A program made the position numbers and the translations under genes. The notes under the pieces are model-generated. The model was not told where the DNA came from. It searched no databases and worked only from the letters and a program-made list of their open reading frames with translations. This document shows, piece after piece, positions 42,688-51,166 of a DNA stretch of 64,000 bases (positions are counted from its first letter, which is position 1; each line of letters opens with the position of its first letter). Where the stretch lies: contig NZ_FOAV01000016.1 in NCBI RefSeq assembly GCF_900109745.1, forward strand, positions 58,094-122,093, in the 5' to 3' direction. The DNA is from Roseateles sp. YR242. Lineage in GTDB: Bacteria > Pseudomonadota > Gammaproteobacteria > Burkholderiales > Burkholderiaceae_C.

Positions 42688-44139
42688 ATGTTCGGTTTCT
42701 TCCGCATTTCCTTCCGCCAGGTGCTGCTGATCGGCTTTCTGCTGATCGCCGGCTTGTTGTCGGCCGCATCGTTGGGCGCGCTGCTGACGCTGGAGCGGCT
42801 GACGGTACAGGGCCGTGAGGCCGTGCTGCGCGCCGCCCGCATGGGCAACGAGGTGCAGCAGCTGGCTGAACGCAGCGTGAGCATGGAGCGTGCGGCCCGG
42901 CAGTACCTGGTGCTGGAGGACCGCAGCCTGCGCCAGCGCTTCGAGGACGATGCCGAGGACGCTGAACGCCTGCTGCAGCAGCTGCGCGACCAATCGCTCT
43001 ACCCCGAGCCCCTGGAGGCCTGGGCGAACAAGCTCGCTGAAATCCGCAGCCTGCTCGACCTGGCCTCGCGCGCAGGGCCCGCGCGCCGCAAGGAAACCGA
43101 CCTCACCGCCAAGTTCCGCGACCTGGGCGCCCTGACCGCCAAGCTGGCAGACATGGTGCGCCAGCACACACAGCAGAGCAACGGCTCGCTGCAGGACCAA
43201 CTGGAAAGCGGCCGGGTGAAGCTGGGCCAGCAGGTGCTGGGGGCCATCGGGCTGTCCGTGTTGCTGGCGCTGGCCTTCGGCTTCTGGCTCACGCGGCCGC
43301 TGCGCCGCCTGGAACAGGCCATCGTGCGTCTGGGCGAAAACCGCCTGGAGGAGCCCATCGACTTCCGCGGCCCTGCCGACTTGCAGTCCCTGGGTCAGCG
43401 CCTGGACTGGCTGCGCCTGCGCCTGGGTGAGCTGGATGCCGACAAGGCACGGTTCCTGCGGCACATTTCCCATGAATTGAAGACCCCGCTGGCCGCGCTG
43501 CGCGAGGGCGTCTCGCTGCTGGAAGACGAAGTGGCCGGTGTGCTGAACGACAAGCAGCGCGAGGTCGCCCGCATCCTGCGCGACAACACTGCCGTGCTGC
43601 AGCGCCAGATCGAAGACCTGCTGCGTTTCAACGCGGCTGCCTTCGAGGCCCGCCGCCTGCAGCGCCAGCCCACCGAGCTGGCCTCCCTGATCCAGGGGAC
43701 GATCGACGCCCAGCGGCTGCAGTGGCAGGTACGAGACTTGCGAATCTCCGTGGAGGGGGGGCCGCAGGAGATCGAGGTGGATCCGGACAAGCTGGGCGCC
43801 GCGTTCGGCAATCTGCTCTCGAACGCGATACGCTTCGCCCCGCCGGGCGGTGGGATTCGTTTTGAACTTTCTCGCCGGGACGGCCACTTGCTCATCGACC
43901 TGGGCGACGACGGTCCGGGCGTTGCGCCCGCCGATCGCGCCCGGATCTTCGAGCCCTTCTACCGTGGGGAACGCCAGCCGGAGAACGCCTTGCGCGGCAC
44001 CGGCATTGGCTTGTCCATCGTCAAGGAGTACATCGCCGCACACGGCGGGCAAATCGACCTGATGCCCTCCGAGCGCGGTGCCCATTTCAGAATCAGCCTG
44101 CCATGCAGCCACACGCACCTTCCCCCCGCCACGTCCTGA
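42688..44139 (+). CDS. glrK: sensor histidine kinase, GlrK/QseE type
   Basis: Product of 483 residues. Two transmembrane segments (about 11-33 and 183-202) flank a periplasmic helical sensor of about 150 residues. A HAMP-like linker follows, then the HisKA domain with phospho-acceptor H262 in LRHISHELKTPLAALREG, and the ATPase domain with N box GNLLSNAIRF, G1 DLGDDGPG and G2 GTGIGLSIVKEYI. The gene order kinase, QseG-like lipoprotein, sigma-54 response regulator matches glrK-qseG-glrR of E. coli and is the main reason for the name. ATG 42688 is preferred to the GTG three bases upstream. Confidence 0.9.
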   Translation: MFGFFRISFRQVLLIGFLLIAGLLSAASLGALLTLERLTVQGREAVLRAARMGNEVQQLAERSVSMERAARQYLVLEDRSLRQRFEDDAEDAERLLQQLRDQSLYPEPLEAWANKLAEIRSLLDLASRAGPARRKETDLTAKFRDLGALTAKLADMVRQHTQQSNGSLQDQLESGRVKLGQQVLGAIGLSVLLALAFGFWLTRPLRRLEQAIVRLGENRLEEPIDFRGPADLQSLGQRLDWLRLRLGELDADKARFLRHISHELKTPLAALREGVSLLEDEVAGVLNDKQREVARILRDNTAVLQRQIEDLLRFNAAAFEARRLQRQPTELASLIQGTIDAQRLQWQVRDLRISVEGGPQEIEVDPDKLGAAFGNLLSNAIRFAPPGGGIRFELSRRDGHLLIDLGDDGPGVAPADRARIFEPFYRGERQPENALRGTGIGLSIVKEYIAAHGGQIDLMPSERGAHFRISLPCSHTHLPPATS

Positions 44140-44702
44140 CGCCGACCACGCTCGCCGCTGTGCTGACCCTGCTGCTGGTGGGCTGTGCCCCGCTGCCGCC
44201 CAAGACCATCGTCAAGGAAGTGCGGGTAGAGGTGCCGGTGCAGGTGCCGACCGTCAGCCCGGCGGATGCAGCTGCGCGCAGCCTGCTGGCCTATCACGAC
44301 CGCATCCGGCAGATGCAGGCGCCCGAACTGGCCCAGGAACTGCAGCCCCGGGACGACGCTGCCCAACCGCCCGCTGCGGCCGTACCGCTGGCCCTGGCGC
44401 TGATGACCAACCACGGGCAAGGCGAGCTGGCGCGAGCCCAGACGCTGCTGGAGCAGGTGCTGCGCCAGCCCGACGCCGGCGACTGGAAGCCGCTGGCGCA
44501 ACTGCTGCTGGACCGGCTGGTGGAGCAGCGCCGCCTGGAGGACCAGGCCGACAAGCTCAACCAGCAGCGCGGCAGCCTGCAGCAACGGCTGGATCAGGCC
44601 AACCAGAAGCTGGAAGCGCTCAAGGCCATCGAACGCAGCCTGGTCGCGCCACGTCCCAGCGCCACGGCGGCCAGTGCGCCGGCCAGCGGGGCGTCCAAAT
44701 GA
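44103..44702 (+). CDS. QseG-like outer-membrane lipoprotein
   Basis: Product of 199 residues with a lipoprotein signal ending in LLLVGC (Cys about residue 28). The mature part is helical and rich in Gln/Leu/Arg, with a coiled coil at about 130-175 (QQRGSLQQRLDQANQKLEAL). It overlaps the end of the kinase gene by 37 bp and ends in the ATGA start of the regulator gene. Position between the two genes matches QseG, which in E. coli links the kinase to the outer membrane. Sequence resemblance to QseG itself is weak, so the name is based mainly on context. Confidence 0.7.
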   Translation: MQPHAPSPRHVLTPTTLAAVLTLLLVGCAPLPPKTIVKEVRVEVPVQVPTVSPADAAARSLLAYHDRIRQMQAPELAQELQPRDDAAQPPAAAVPLALALMTNHGQGELARAQTLLEQVLRQPDAGDWKPLAQLLLDRLVEQRRLEDQADKLNQQRGSLQQRLDQANQKLEALKAIERSLVAPRPSATAASAPASGASK

Positions 44703-46063
44703 CCGGCACGCGCCTGCTGCTGGTCGATGACGACGCCGACCTGCTGAAGCTGCTGTCCATGCGCCTGGACGCGGCAGGTTACGACGTCACCGCCGTCGCC
44801 TCCGCCGAGGCGGCGCTGACCCATCTGGCGGTTCAGCGCCCTGCACTGGTCCTGAGCGATGTGCAGTTGCCGGGCATGGACGGCCTGGCCCTGTTCGATG
44901 CCATCCGTGAGCGCCATCCGGCCTTGCCGGTGATCCTGCTCACCGCCCACGGCACCATTCCGGATGCGGTGGCCGCCACGGCGCGCGGGGTCTACACCTA
45001 TCTCACCAAGCCCTTTGACGGGCGTGCGCTGCTGGACACCATCGCCCAGGCGCTGGCCCTCACGGCGCCCCAAGGGGATGTCGAACAGCATGGCGACACG
45101 GCCTGGCGCGAAGGCATCGTCAGCCGCTCCAACATCATGGCCGAGGTGCTGGCGGAGGCCAAGCTGGTCGCCACGTCCCAGGCCAGCATCCTGATCCGGG
45201 GCGAAAGCGGCACCGGCAAGGAACTGCTGGCCCGCGCCATCCATGCGGCCAGCCCGCGCGCCGGCAAGCCCTTCGTGGCGGTCAACTGCGGCGCCATTCC
45301 AGAGGCGCTGCTGGAGTCCGAACTGTTCGGCCATGTGAAGGGCGCCTTCACCGGCGCGGTCAGCAACCATCGGGGCCTTTTCCAGGCGGCGGACGGCGGC
45401 ACCCTGCTGCTGGACGAGATCGGCGACATGCCGCTGCCGCTGCAGGTCAAGCTGCTGCGTGTGCTGCAGGAGCAGCAGGTGCGGCCGGTCGGGTCCAGCG
45501 AGACCGTGCCCATCGATGTGCGCATCCTCTCCGCCACCCACCGCGACCTCGACCTGGCCATGGCCGAGGGCCTGTTCCGCGAGGATCTTTATTACCGGCT
45601 GAATGTGGTCAGCATCACATTGCCCAGCCTGAACGAGCGGCGTGAGGACATTCCGCTGCTGGCGCAGCATCTGCTGAACCGCCTGGCCGCCAAGTACGAC
45701 AAGCGCCTCAACGGCTTCGCACCGGACGCCTTGAAGGCGCTGAGCATGGCCACCTGGCCCGGCAATGTCCGCCAACTGCACAACGTGGTGGAACAGGTCT
45801 GCGCCCTGGCGACCTCACCGCTGATCCCGCTTTCGCTGGTGCAACGCGCGCTGCGGGTGCCCAGCATGGAAGTGCTGAACTATGCCCAGGCCCGGGAACG
45901 GTTTGAGCGGGAGTACCTGGTGGGGCTGCTCAAGCTCACCGACGGCAACGTGGCGGACGCCGCACGCCTGGCGGATCGCAACCGCACCGAGTTCTACCGA
46001 TTGCTGCAGCGCAATGGCCTGAACCCCGGTCTTTTCCGCGCAGATCCCCCTGTCGCTGAATAG
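44699..46063 (+). CDS. glrR: sigma-54-dependent response regulator, GlrR/QseF type
   Basis: Product of 454 residues. Receiver domain 1-120 with phospho-acceptor D54 in [15 protein letters not shown]+ domain about 140-370 with Walker A GESGTGKE (168-175), sigma-54 contact loop GAFTGA (215-220) and Walker [14 protein letters not shown]-terminal HTH with [20 protein letters not shown]. It should activate sigma-54 promoters when phosphorylated by the adjacent kinase. ATG 44699 overlaps the lipoprotein stop (ATGA). Its stop codon lies within a TGTC-N10-GACA element, the GlrR-binding pattern. Confidence 0.93.
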   Translation: MTGTRLLLVDDDADLLKLLSMRLDAAGYDVTAVASAEAALTHLAVQRPALVLSDVQLPGMDGLALFDAIRERHPALPVILLTAHGTIPDAVAATARGVYTYLTKPFDGRALLDTIAQALALTAPQGDVEQHGDTAWREGIVSRSNIMAEVLAEAKLVATSQASILIRGESGTGKELLARAIHAASPRAGKPFVAVNCGAIPEALLESELFGHVKGAFTGAVSNHRGLFQAADGGTLLLDEIGDMPLPLQVKLLRVLQEQQVRPVGSSETVPIDVRILSATHRDLDLAMAEGLFREDLYYRLNVVSITLPSLNERREDIPLLAQHLLNRLAAKYDKRLNGFAPDALKALSMATWPGNVRQLHNVVEQVCALATSPLIPLSLVQRALRVPSMEVLNYAQARERFEREYLVGLLKLTDGNVADAARLADRNRTEFYRLLQRNGLNPGLFRADPPVAE

Positions 46064-46068
46064 CGACA
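46051..46068. promoter_or_regulatory. GlrR-type enhancer site 1
   Basis: TGTCGCTGAATAGCGACA is TGTC-N10-GACA with 7-bp perfect arms, the binding pattern described for E. coli GlrR (YfhA) at glmY. It overlaps the glrR stop codon (46061-46063). Its centre is about 163 bp upstream of the predicted opgG start point. Confidence 0.7.
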
Positions 46069-46084
46069 AGAAAAAACTCAGCCA

Positions 46085-46097
46085 AATCAATAACTTG
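46085..46097 (+). promoter_or_regulatory. IHF consensus match 1
   Basis: AATCAATAACTTG fits WATCAA-N4-TTR exactly. It lies between the two GlrR-type sites. Confidence 0.5.
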
Positions 46098-46116
46098 GAG
46101 TATTTCGCCGTAGATC

Positions 46117-46134
46117 CGTCGCCGCCCGGCGACA
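46117..46134. promoter_or_regulatory. GlrR-type enhancer site 2
   Basis: CGTCGCCGCCCGGCGACA is a near-perfect TGTC-N10-GACA (one mismatch at the first base) with 7-bp arms GTCGCCG/CGGCGAC. The inner bases GTCGC..GCGACA are shared with site 1. Its centre is about 97 bp upstream of the predicted start point and 66 bp from site 1. Confidence 0.65.
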
Positions 46135-46149
46135 CATAAGCGGGAAAAA

Positions 46150-46168
46150 TTACGCATCCCCTGCGTAA
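46150..46168. promoter_or_regulatory. extra palindrome between enhancers and promoter
   Basis: TTACGCA-N5-TGCGTAA is a perfect inverted repeat. It differs from the GlrR pattern, so another regulator may bind here. It abuts the second IHF match. Confidence 0.45.
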
Positions 46169-46178
46169 GTCATTGATT
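46166..46178 (-). promoter_or_regulatory. IHF consensus match 2
   Basis: On the minus strand AATCAATGACTTA fits WATCAA-N4-TTR exactly, between GlrR site 2 and the sigma-54 promoter, where IHF bending would bring activator and polymerase together. Confidence 0.55.
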
Positions 46179-46196
46179 CATAACGGTTAAGTTGCA

Positions 46197-46213
46197 TGGC
46201 ACGGGTGTTGCAT
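46197..46213 (+). promoter_or_regulatory. sigma-54 promoter of opgGH
   Basis: TGGCACGGGTGTTGCAT matches the sigma-54 consensus TGGCAC-N5-TTGCW completely, with GG at 46198-46199 (-24) and GC at 46210-46211 (-12). The predicted start is near 46223, only about four bases before opgG ATG 46227, so either the message is almost leaderless or translation starts further in (ATG 46275). Confidence 0.85.
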
Positions 46214-46226
46214 AAGACCCTGTCAC

Positions 46227-47759
46227 ATGCGTACTCCTGCCCCCACCCTCACCCCCCGATACGCCGGCCTCCTGATGGGCCTGGCGCTCATGCTTCGCTG
46301 CGCCGCAGCACAGGCTTTCGGCTTCGACGATGTGGCCGAGCGTGCACGGGCCCTCGCGGCCAAGCCTTACCAACCCGCCACCCAGGCGCTGCCGGCCGAA
46401 CTCAAGAATCTTGATTACGACGGCGCACGAGACATTCGCTTCAAGCCGGCCCGCGCCCTGTGGCGCGAGGACAAGCTGCCCTTTGAAGTGATGTTCTTCC
46501 ACCTCGGTCACTACCAGACCGAAGGCGTGCGGGTGAACGAGATCACCGGAGCGGGCGCCCAGCCCGTGCCCTTTCGCAAGGACGACTTCGACTACGGCAA
46601 GAACAAGCTTTCGCCGCAGAAGTGGGGCGATCTGGGCTTTGCGGGGTTCCGCGTGCACTACCCGCTGAACAACAACCAATACAAGGACGAGCTGGTCGTC
46701 TTCCAGGGCGCCTCGTATTTCCGCGCCCTGGGCAGCGGCCAGCATTACGGCCTCTCCGCCCGCGGCCTGGCCATCGACACGGTGGGCGGCAAGGGCGAGG
46801 AATTCCCCCGCTTCACCGAGTTCTGGATCGAACGCCCGGCCGCTGACGCCAAGGCGCTGACCATCTACGCGCTGATGGACTCCAAGAGTGTCAGCGGCGC
46901 CTACCGATTCGTGGTGCAGCCCGGCACCGACACCGTGGTGGATGTGAAGGCCCGTGTCTTCCTCCGTACACCGGTCGCGACGCTGGGCCTGGCCCCGCTG
47001 ACCAGCATGTTCCTGTTCGGCGAGAACCAGCCCCAGGTCGGCGACTTCCGCCCCGAGGTGCATGACTCCGACGGCCTGATGGTCAACAGCAGCTCCGGTG
47101 AATGGATCTGGCGCCCGCTGATGAACCCCAAGGGCACCTTCACCACCTCGTTCAGCCTGCCGGGCGTGCGCGGCTTTGGCCTGATGCAGCGGGACCGCCG
47201 CTTCTCCAGCTACGAAGACATCGAGGCCCGCTACGAAAAGCGTCCCTCGGCCTGGATCGAGCCCGTGGGTGACTGGGGCCCGGGCCGCGTGGAGCTGATG
47301 CAGCTGCACACGCCGGACGAGACCCACGACAACATCGTGGCTTATTGGGTGCCTGCCAAGCAGCCCGCGCCCGGCCAGCCGCTGGACTTTGCCTACAAGC
47401 TGCACCAGCAGGGCGACGATCCCCAGCAGCGCCCGCCCGGCGCCTGGGCGGTGCAGACCCGCACCGGCTACAGCTACGCCAAGCTGGCCGCCAACGAGGT
47501 GCAGTACATCGTTGATTTCGAAGGCCCGTCGCTCAAGGCGCTGCCGCCCAACGCCGAGGTCAAGGCCCAGCTGAGTGCCAACGCCAATGGCCAGATCACC
47601 GAAGCGAACGCCTATCCCAACCCCGTCACCGGCGGCTGGCGCATGACCGTTCGTGCCAAACAACTTCGCCCCGGGCAGCCGCTTGAGCTGCGCGGTTTCC
47701 TCCAACAAGACAACAACGTACTGACCGAAACATGGAGCCTCGTACTACCTCCCCAATGA
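46227..47759 (+). CDS. opgG: glucan biosynthesis protein OpgG (MdoG)
   Basis: Product of 510 residues, periplasmic, with a signal peptide ending in AAAQA (about residue 30). OpgG acts on the beta-1,2-glucan backbone of osmoregulated periplasmic glucans. Family features include FGFDDVAERARALAAKPYQ at the mature start, LPFEVMFFHLGHY, ASYFRALGSGQHYGLSARGL, RFTEFWIERP and NSSSGEWIWRPL. It is followed by opgH with overlapping reading frames and preceded by the sigma-54 promoter. The predicted transcription start lies a few bases before this ATG; ATG 46275 is the alternative but gives a poor signal peptide. Confidence 0.94.
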   Translation: MRTPAPTLTPRYAGLLMGLALMLRCAAAQAFGFDDVAERARALAAKPYQPATQALPAELKNLDYDGARDIRFKPARALWREDKLPFEVMFFHLGHYQTEGVRVNEITGAGAQPVPFRKDDFDYGKNKLSPQKWGDLGFAGFRVHYPLNNNQYKDELVVFQGASYFRALGSGQHYGLSARGLAIDTVGGKGEEFPRFTEFWIERPAADAKALTIYALMDSKSVSGAYRFVVQPGTDTVVDVKARVFLRTPVATLGLAPLTSMFLFGENQPQVGDFRPEVHDSDGLMVNSSSGEWIWRPLMNPKGTFTTSFSLPGVRGFGLMQRDRRFSSYEDIEARYEKRPSAWIEPVGDWGPGRVELMQLHTPDETHDNIVAYWVPAKQPAPGQPLDFAYKLHQQGDDPQQRPPGAWAVQTRTGYSYAKLAANEVQYIVDFEGPSLKALPPNAEVKAQLSANANGQITEANAYPNPVTGGWRMTVRAKQLRPGQPLELRGFLQQDNNVLTETWSLVLPPQ

Positions 47760-49858
47760 GTGCCGGCCTCGCCGGCCCGGCGGGCGCCAGCGCTCCGTCG
47801 GTCAATCGTGGTGCCATGGTGCCGCGTCCGTGGTTCAGCGAAGCGCCCGTTGAGGGTGCGCTGCCTGCGGCGCCGGAACTGGCCCCTTGGGAACGCGCTG
47901 CCCGTCGTCGGCGCCGTGCACTGATGCTTTCCATCGGTGCTGCCACCACGCTCGCCACCGGTGTGCTGCTGCGCACGCAAGGCGGCTGGGCCTCGCCCGG
48001 TCTGCCGCTGCTGCTGCAGTGTCTGCACCTGAGCCTGTTTGTCTTGCTCTTTGCCTGGGTGAGCGCCGGTTGCGTCACGGCCGTGATGGGCTTCTGGGTG
48101 CAACTGCGTGGTGACCGACATGCCCTGTCGGCCCACCAGGCCGGCAACGGCCCCATCAGCGCGGACGCCCGTACCGCCCTGGTGATGCCGATCTGCAACG
48201 AGGACGTGACCACCGTGTTCGCCGGCCTGCGTGCCAGCTGCGAGTCACTGGCCGCTGCAGGCGCGCTGCGCCTGTTCGACGTCTACATCCTCTCCGACAG
48301 CAGCGACCCGGAATGCCGCACGGCTGAACTGGCCGCCTGGGCGGAGCTGCGCGAGCAGTTCGCTGGCCAGGGCCGCATCCATTACCGCTGGCGCCAGCGC
48401 CGGGTCAAGAAGAAGGCCGGCAATGTGGCCGACTTCTGCCGCCGTTGGGGCCGCAACTATCGCTACATGGTGGTGCTGGATGCCGACAGCGTGATGAGCG
48501 GCGACTGCCTGCTGACGCTGGTGCGCCTGATGGAAGCCAACCCGCGCGCCGGCATTTTGCAGGCCGCCAACCAGGTCTGCGGCCACGAGACGCTGCATGC
48601 GCGTGCTCAACAGTTCGCCAGCCGCGTGACCGGCCGTCTGTTCGCCGCCGGCATGCAGTACTGGCAACTGGGCGAGGCCCACTATTGGGGCCACAACGCC
48701 ATCATCCGCGTTGAACCGTTCATGAAGCACTGCGCGCTGGCGCCGTTGCATGGCAAGGACATCATGTCGCACGACTTCGTCGAAGCGGCCCTGATGCGCC
48801 GTGCCGGCTATCAGGTGTGGCTGGTGCATGACCTGGTGGGCAGCTACGAACAACAGCCGCCGCACCTGCTGGCCGAGCTGCAACGCGACCGCCGCTGGTG
48901 CCAGGGCAACCTGCAGAACGTGCGTCTGGTGGCGGAGCCCGGCCTGCATTCGGTGCACCGTGCGATGCTGGTGACCGGGGCGCTGTCTTACTTCGCAGCG
49001 CCGCTGTGGTTGCTGTATGTGTGCCTGGGCGCCCTGCTGTGGAACGTGGGTGGCAACGATGCCTTCCACCCCTTCACGCCCGACGGCCGCCTCGCACCGG
49101 GCGTACTGGCCCTGTGGGTGGGCACCATTGGCATGTTGACGCTGCCGCGTCTGCTGTCGGTGGGTTCGGTGCTGCTGCGTGGTGAGCAGGGTGAATACGG
49201 CGGTGCCCTCAAGCTGTTGGCCAGCAGCGCCGTGGAAGCGGTGATGGCCCTGCTGCAGGCGCCCCTGCGCATGGTCGCCCACAGCATCTTCTGCCTGGTG
49301 GCACTGACCGGCATCTCGCTGGAGTGGAAGTCGCCCCCGCGGTCGGCCGAAGACGTGTCCTGGAAGGAAGCATTCGCCGCCTTCGGTCGCCCAGGTCTGT
49401 TCGCGCTGGCCGTGGCGGTGGTGCTGGCGGTGCTGCGTCCCTCCACGGTGCTGTGGATTGCGCCGATCGCCCTGCCGCTGATGCTGGCGGCGCCGATCAC
49501 CGTGTTCACGAGCCGTGCCTTGCTGGGTGCCCGTCTGCGCAAGCTGGGCCTGCTGATGATCCCCGAGGAGAGCCGCACACCGACGGTGCTGCAGCACGCC
49601 TGGGCCTATGGTCAGCAGAACCGTCGCCTGCCGGGCTGGGCCGACATGCTGGAGAACCGCCGCCTGCTGACCCTGGCCTGCCAGGCGATGGGCCACCGTG
49701 ACACCGGCCGTGGGCTGCGGGCGCATGTCCGTGACCTGCACCTGTCGCGCATTGCCATGTTGCCCAGTGCGCTGCACAGCCTGGCCGCCAATGAGCGCAT
49801 GCGCTTCCTGAGCGAGCCCAGCCATCTGCTGCGCTTGAGCCAGCTGAAGGCCGCCTGA
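47756..49858 (+). CDS. opgH: glucans biosynthesis glucosyltransferase OpgH (MdoH)
   Basis: Product of about 700 residues, an inner-membrane family-2 glycosyltransferase that makes the beta-1,2-glucan chain from UDP-glucose. Two N-terminal membrane helices precede the catalytic domain with VMPICNEDVTTVFAGLRA, YMVVLDADSVMSGD and the RDRRWCQGNLQN (QxxRW) motif; several helices follow. ATG 47756 gives an ATGA overlap with opgG; ATG 47732 would add eight residues and is also possible. Ends at a strong terminator hairpin. Confidence 0.94.
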   Translation: MSAGLAGPAGASAPSVNRGAMVPRPWFSEAPVEGALPAAPELAPWERAARRRRRALMLSIGAATTLATGVLLRTQGGWASPGLPLLLQCLHLSLFVLLFAWVSAGCVTAVMGFWVQLRGDRHALSAHQAGNGPISADARTALVMPICNEDVTTVFAGLRASCESLAAAGALRLFDVYILSDSSDPECRTAELAAWAELREQFAGQGRIHYRWRQRRVKKKAGNVADFCRRWGRNYRYMVVLDADSVMSGDCLLTLVRLMEANPRAGILQAANQVCGHETLHARAQQFASRVTGRLFAAGMQYWQLGEAHYWGHNAIIRVEPFMKHCALAPLHGKDIMSHDFVEAALMRRAGYQVWLVHDLVGSYEQQPPHLLAELQRDRRWCQGNLQNVRLVAEPGLHSVHRAMLVTGALSYFAAPLWLLYVCLGALLWNVGGNDAFHPFTPDGRLAPGVLALWVGTIGMLTLPRLLSVGSVLLRGEQGEYGGALKLLASSAVEAVMALLQAPLRMVAHSIFCLVALTGISLEWKSPPRSAEDVSWKEAFAAFGRPGLFALAVAVVLAVLRPSTVLWIAPIALPLMLAAPITVFTSRALLGARLRKLGLLMIPEESRTPTVLQHAWAYGQQNRRLPGWADMLENRRLLTLACQAMGHRDTGRGLRAHVRDLHLSRIAMLPSALHSLAANERMRFLSEPSHLLRLSQLKAA

Positions 49859-49878
49859 TCCGCTGACCGTTGCTCCGG

Positions 49879-49928
49879 CGCGGGCCGTGGTTGTCCACTT
49901 CGGTGGCACCCGGCCCGCGTTTCTATTT
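49879..49928 (+). terminator. terminator after opgH
   Basis: A 9-bp stem CGCGGGCCG / CGGCCCGCG encloses an inner CCAC-TTCG-GTGG hairpin and is followed by TTTCTATTT. It lies 20 bp after the opgH stop and separates it from the converging soxA. Confidence 0.8.
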
Positions 49929-49996
49929 GGGGCCGCAGAAAGGGCCCTTCTCCCTGCACTGGCCGTGGCGACGTGCGAGGACAGGGCTGACGCGGT

Positions 49997-50839
49997 TCAG
50001 GGCCGTACGGCGGGCGTTTCAAGCGGGAGACCGTTGGCACGCTGCATCAGGTAGAGCTCCACCTGCGTCAGTTCCTCTTCATTCAGCGGCGCCGCCCGCA
50101 CGCCGGTGGTGCAGTTGAGCAGCCGGCGAGGCAGGGAGCCCAGGCCCTGCCACTCCAAGCGATACAGCGGATAACCCGTTGCCAGCCCGGAAGGGATGAC
50201 GGCGCCGGCCAGGCGCTGCCCGGCCCGATCCTCATGGCACTGCGCGCAGGAGAGGTTGAGCTGCCCGATGCGGGCGCGGTAGAGCGCTTCACCTGCCTGG
50301 CGCCAAGGCGTGAGGCGCTCATCCTCCGGTGGGTCAATCGGCAGGCCCCGGGACTGCTGGCCAATGTAGGCAGCCAGGGCCAGCAACGGTTCGCTCTCGT
50401 TGGGCCAGGCCGCTTGTTCCTGATGCGTGGTGCGGCAGCGGTTGATCTGCTGGAGCAGCGTCACGGGGCGCTGCAGGGCGTCCGAGAACGCAGGGTATCG
50501 GTTGGCGGTGCCGGCAAGGCCGGACGCATGACAGCCGGCGCATGCGGGCTTGCCATTGGTGGGCGCCGCCTTCCAGAGGTCAGCGCCGCTCGCGACCCAG
50601 AGCATGGCCGGGTTTTGGGCATCACTGCGCTGCATGGCCTTCAGGGCGGGGGTCATGAAGTCGAATCCGGAGCGCTGAGCCGGCGCCGCCATTGACGCGG
50701 ACTGTGCCGGGGACAGTGCCCGCGCGCGTGCCTGTGCCTGTGCTGCGGGCCCGCCGCTGCCCGCGCCGAGCAGCCATGGCAGGGTGGCCAGTGCGAGCCG
50801 CAGGGTACCCCGCCGCAGCACGCACCGGCGCTTGAGCAT
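49997..50839 (-). CDS. soxA: diheme cytochrome c SoxA
   Basis: Product of 280 residues, periplasmic, with a signal peptide (LALATLPWLLGAGSGGPAAQ). Two heme-binding CxxCH motifs are present (CAGCH and CAQCH), so this is the diheme form. RRLLNCTTGVRA carries the Cys that ligates heme 2 and becomes persulfurated in SoxA. With SoxX it oxidatively links a sulfur compound to the SoxY carrier. ATG 50839 overlaps the soxZ stop by one base (TGATG). It is the last gene of the group; soxB, its usual neighbour, is not present. Confidence 0.92.
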   Translation of the reverse strand: MLKRRCVLRRGTLRLALATLPWLLGAGSGGPAAQAQARARALSPAQSASMAAPAQRSGFDFMTPALKAMQRSDAQNPAMLWVASGADLWKAAPTNGKPACAGCHASGLAGTANRYPAFSDALQRPVTLLQQINRCRTTHQEQAAWPNESEPLLALAAYIGQQSRGLPIDPPEDERLTPWRQAGEALYRARIGQLNLSCAQCHEDRAGQRLAGAVIPSGLATGYPLYRLEWQGLGSLPRRLLNCTTGVRAAPLNEEELTQVELYLMQRANGLPLETPAVRP

Positions 50840-51162
50840 CACCCCTGCACCTCCAGCATCCGCACCTCTTGCTGCTCGAACCCATGGTCGCCGGTCCACC
50901 GGAACGCCACCTGCCCGCTGCGCTCCGCCACGAGCGTGAAGGCGCAGTAAGGGTTGGCGGCGATGGCTGGGAACAGGTCCAGGCTGATCACCGTCTGGTC
51001 CAGGTAGCGGCACTCAAAGTGGGTGATGATGTCGCGGGGGACGAGCCGGCCCTGCTCGTCGCTGCGGTGGCCTGTTTCCATCGGGTGGGCAATGAGCCAT
51101 TGCACCTCGATGGCTTCGCCGCGTCTGGCTTGTGCAGGCAGCGTGATGCGCGTGATGGCCAT
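50839..51162 (-). CDS. soxZ: sulfur-carrier partner SoxZ
   Basis: Product of 107 residues, begins ITRITLPAQARRGEAIEVQW and includes HPMETGHR, EVxMLEV-type ending VRMLEVQG, all typical of SoxZ. It pairs with SoxY in the periplasm and has no signal of its own. ATG 51162 is fixed by AAGGAGG eight bases upstream, a sequence that lies within the last codons of soxY. Confidence 0.92.
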   Translation of the reverse strand: MAITRITLPAQARRGEAIEVQWLIAHPMETGHRSDEQGRLVPRDIITHFECRYLDQTVISLDLFPAIAANPYCAFTLVAERSGQVAFRWTGDHGFEQQEVRMLEVQG

Positions 51163-51166
51163 CGCT

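Noticed and set aside
46052..46072. GTCGCT-GAAT-AGCGAC hairpin as the glrR terminator.
   Set aside because: It is followed by A-rich, not T-rich, sequence and lacks a U-tract on either strand. The TGTC-N10-GACA pattern explains it better.
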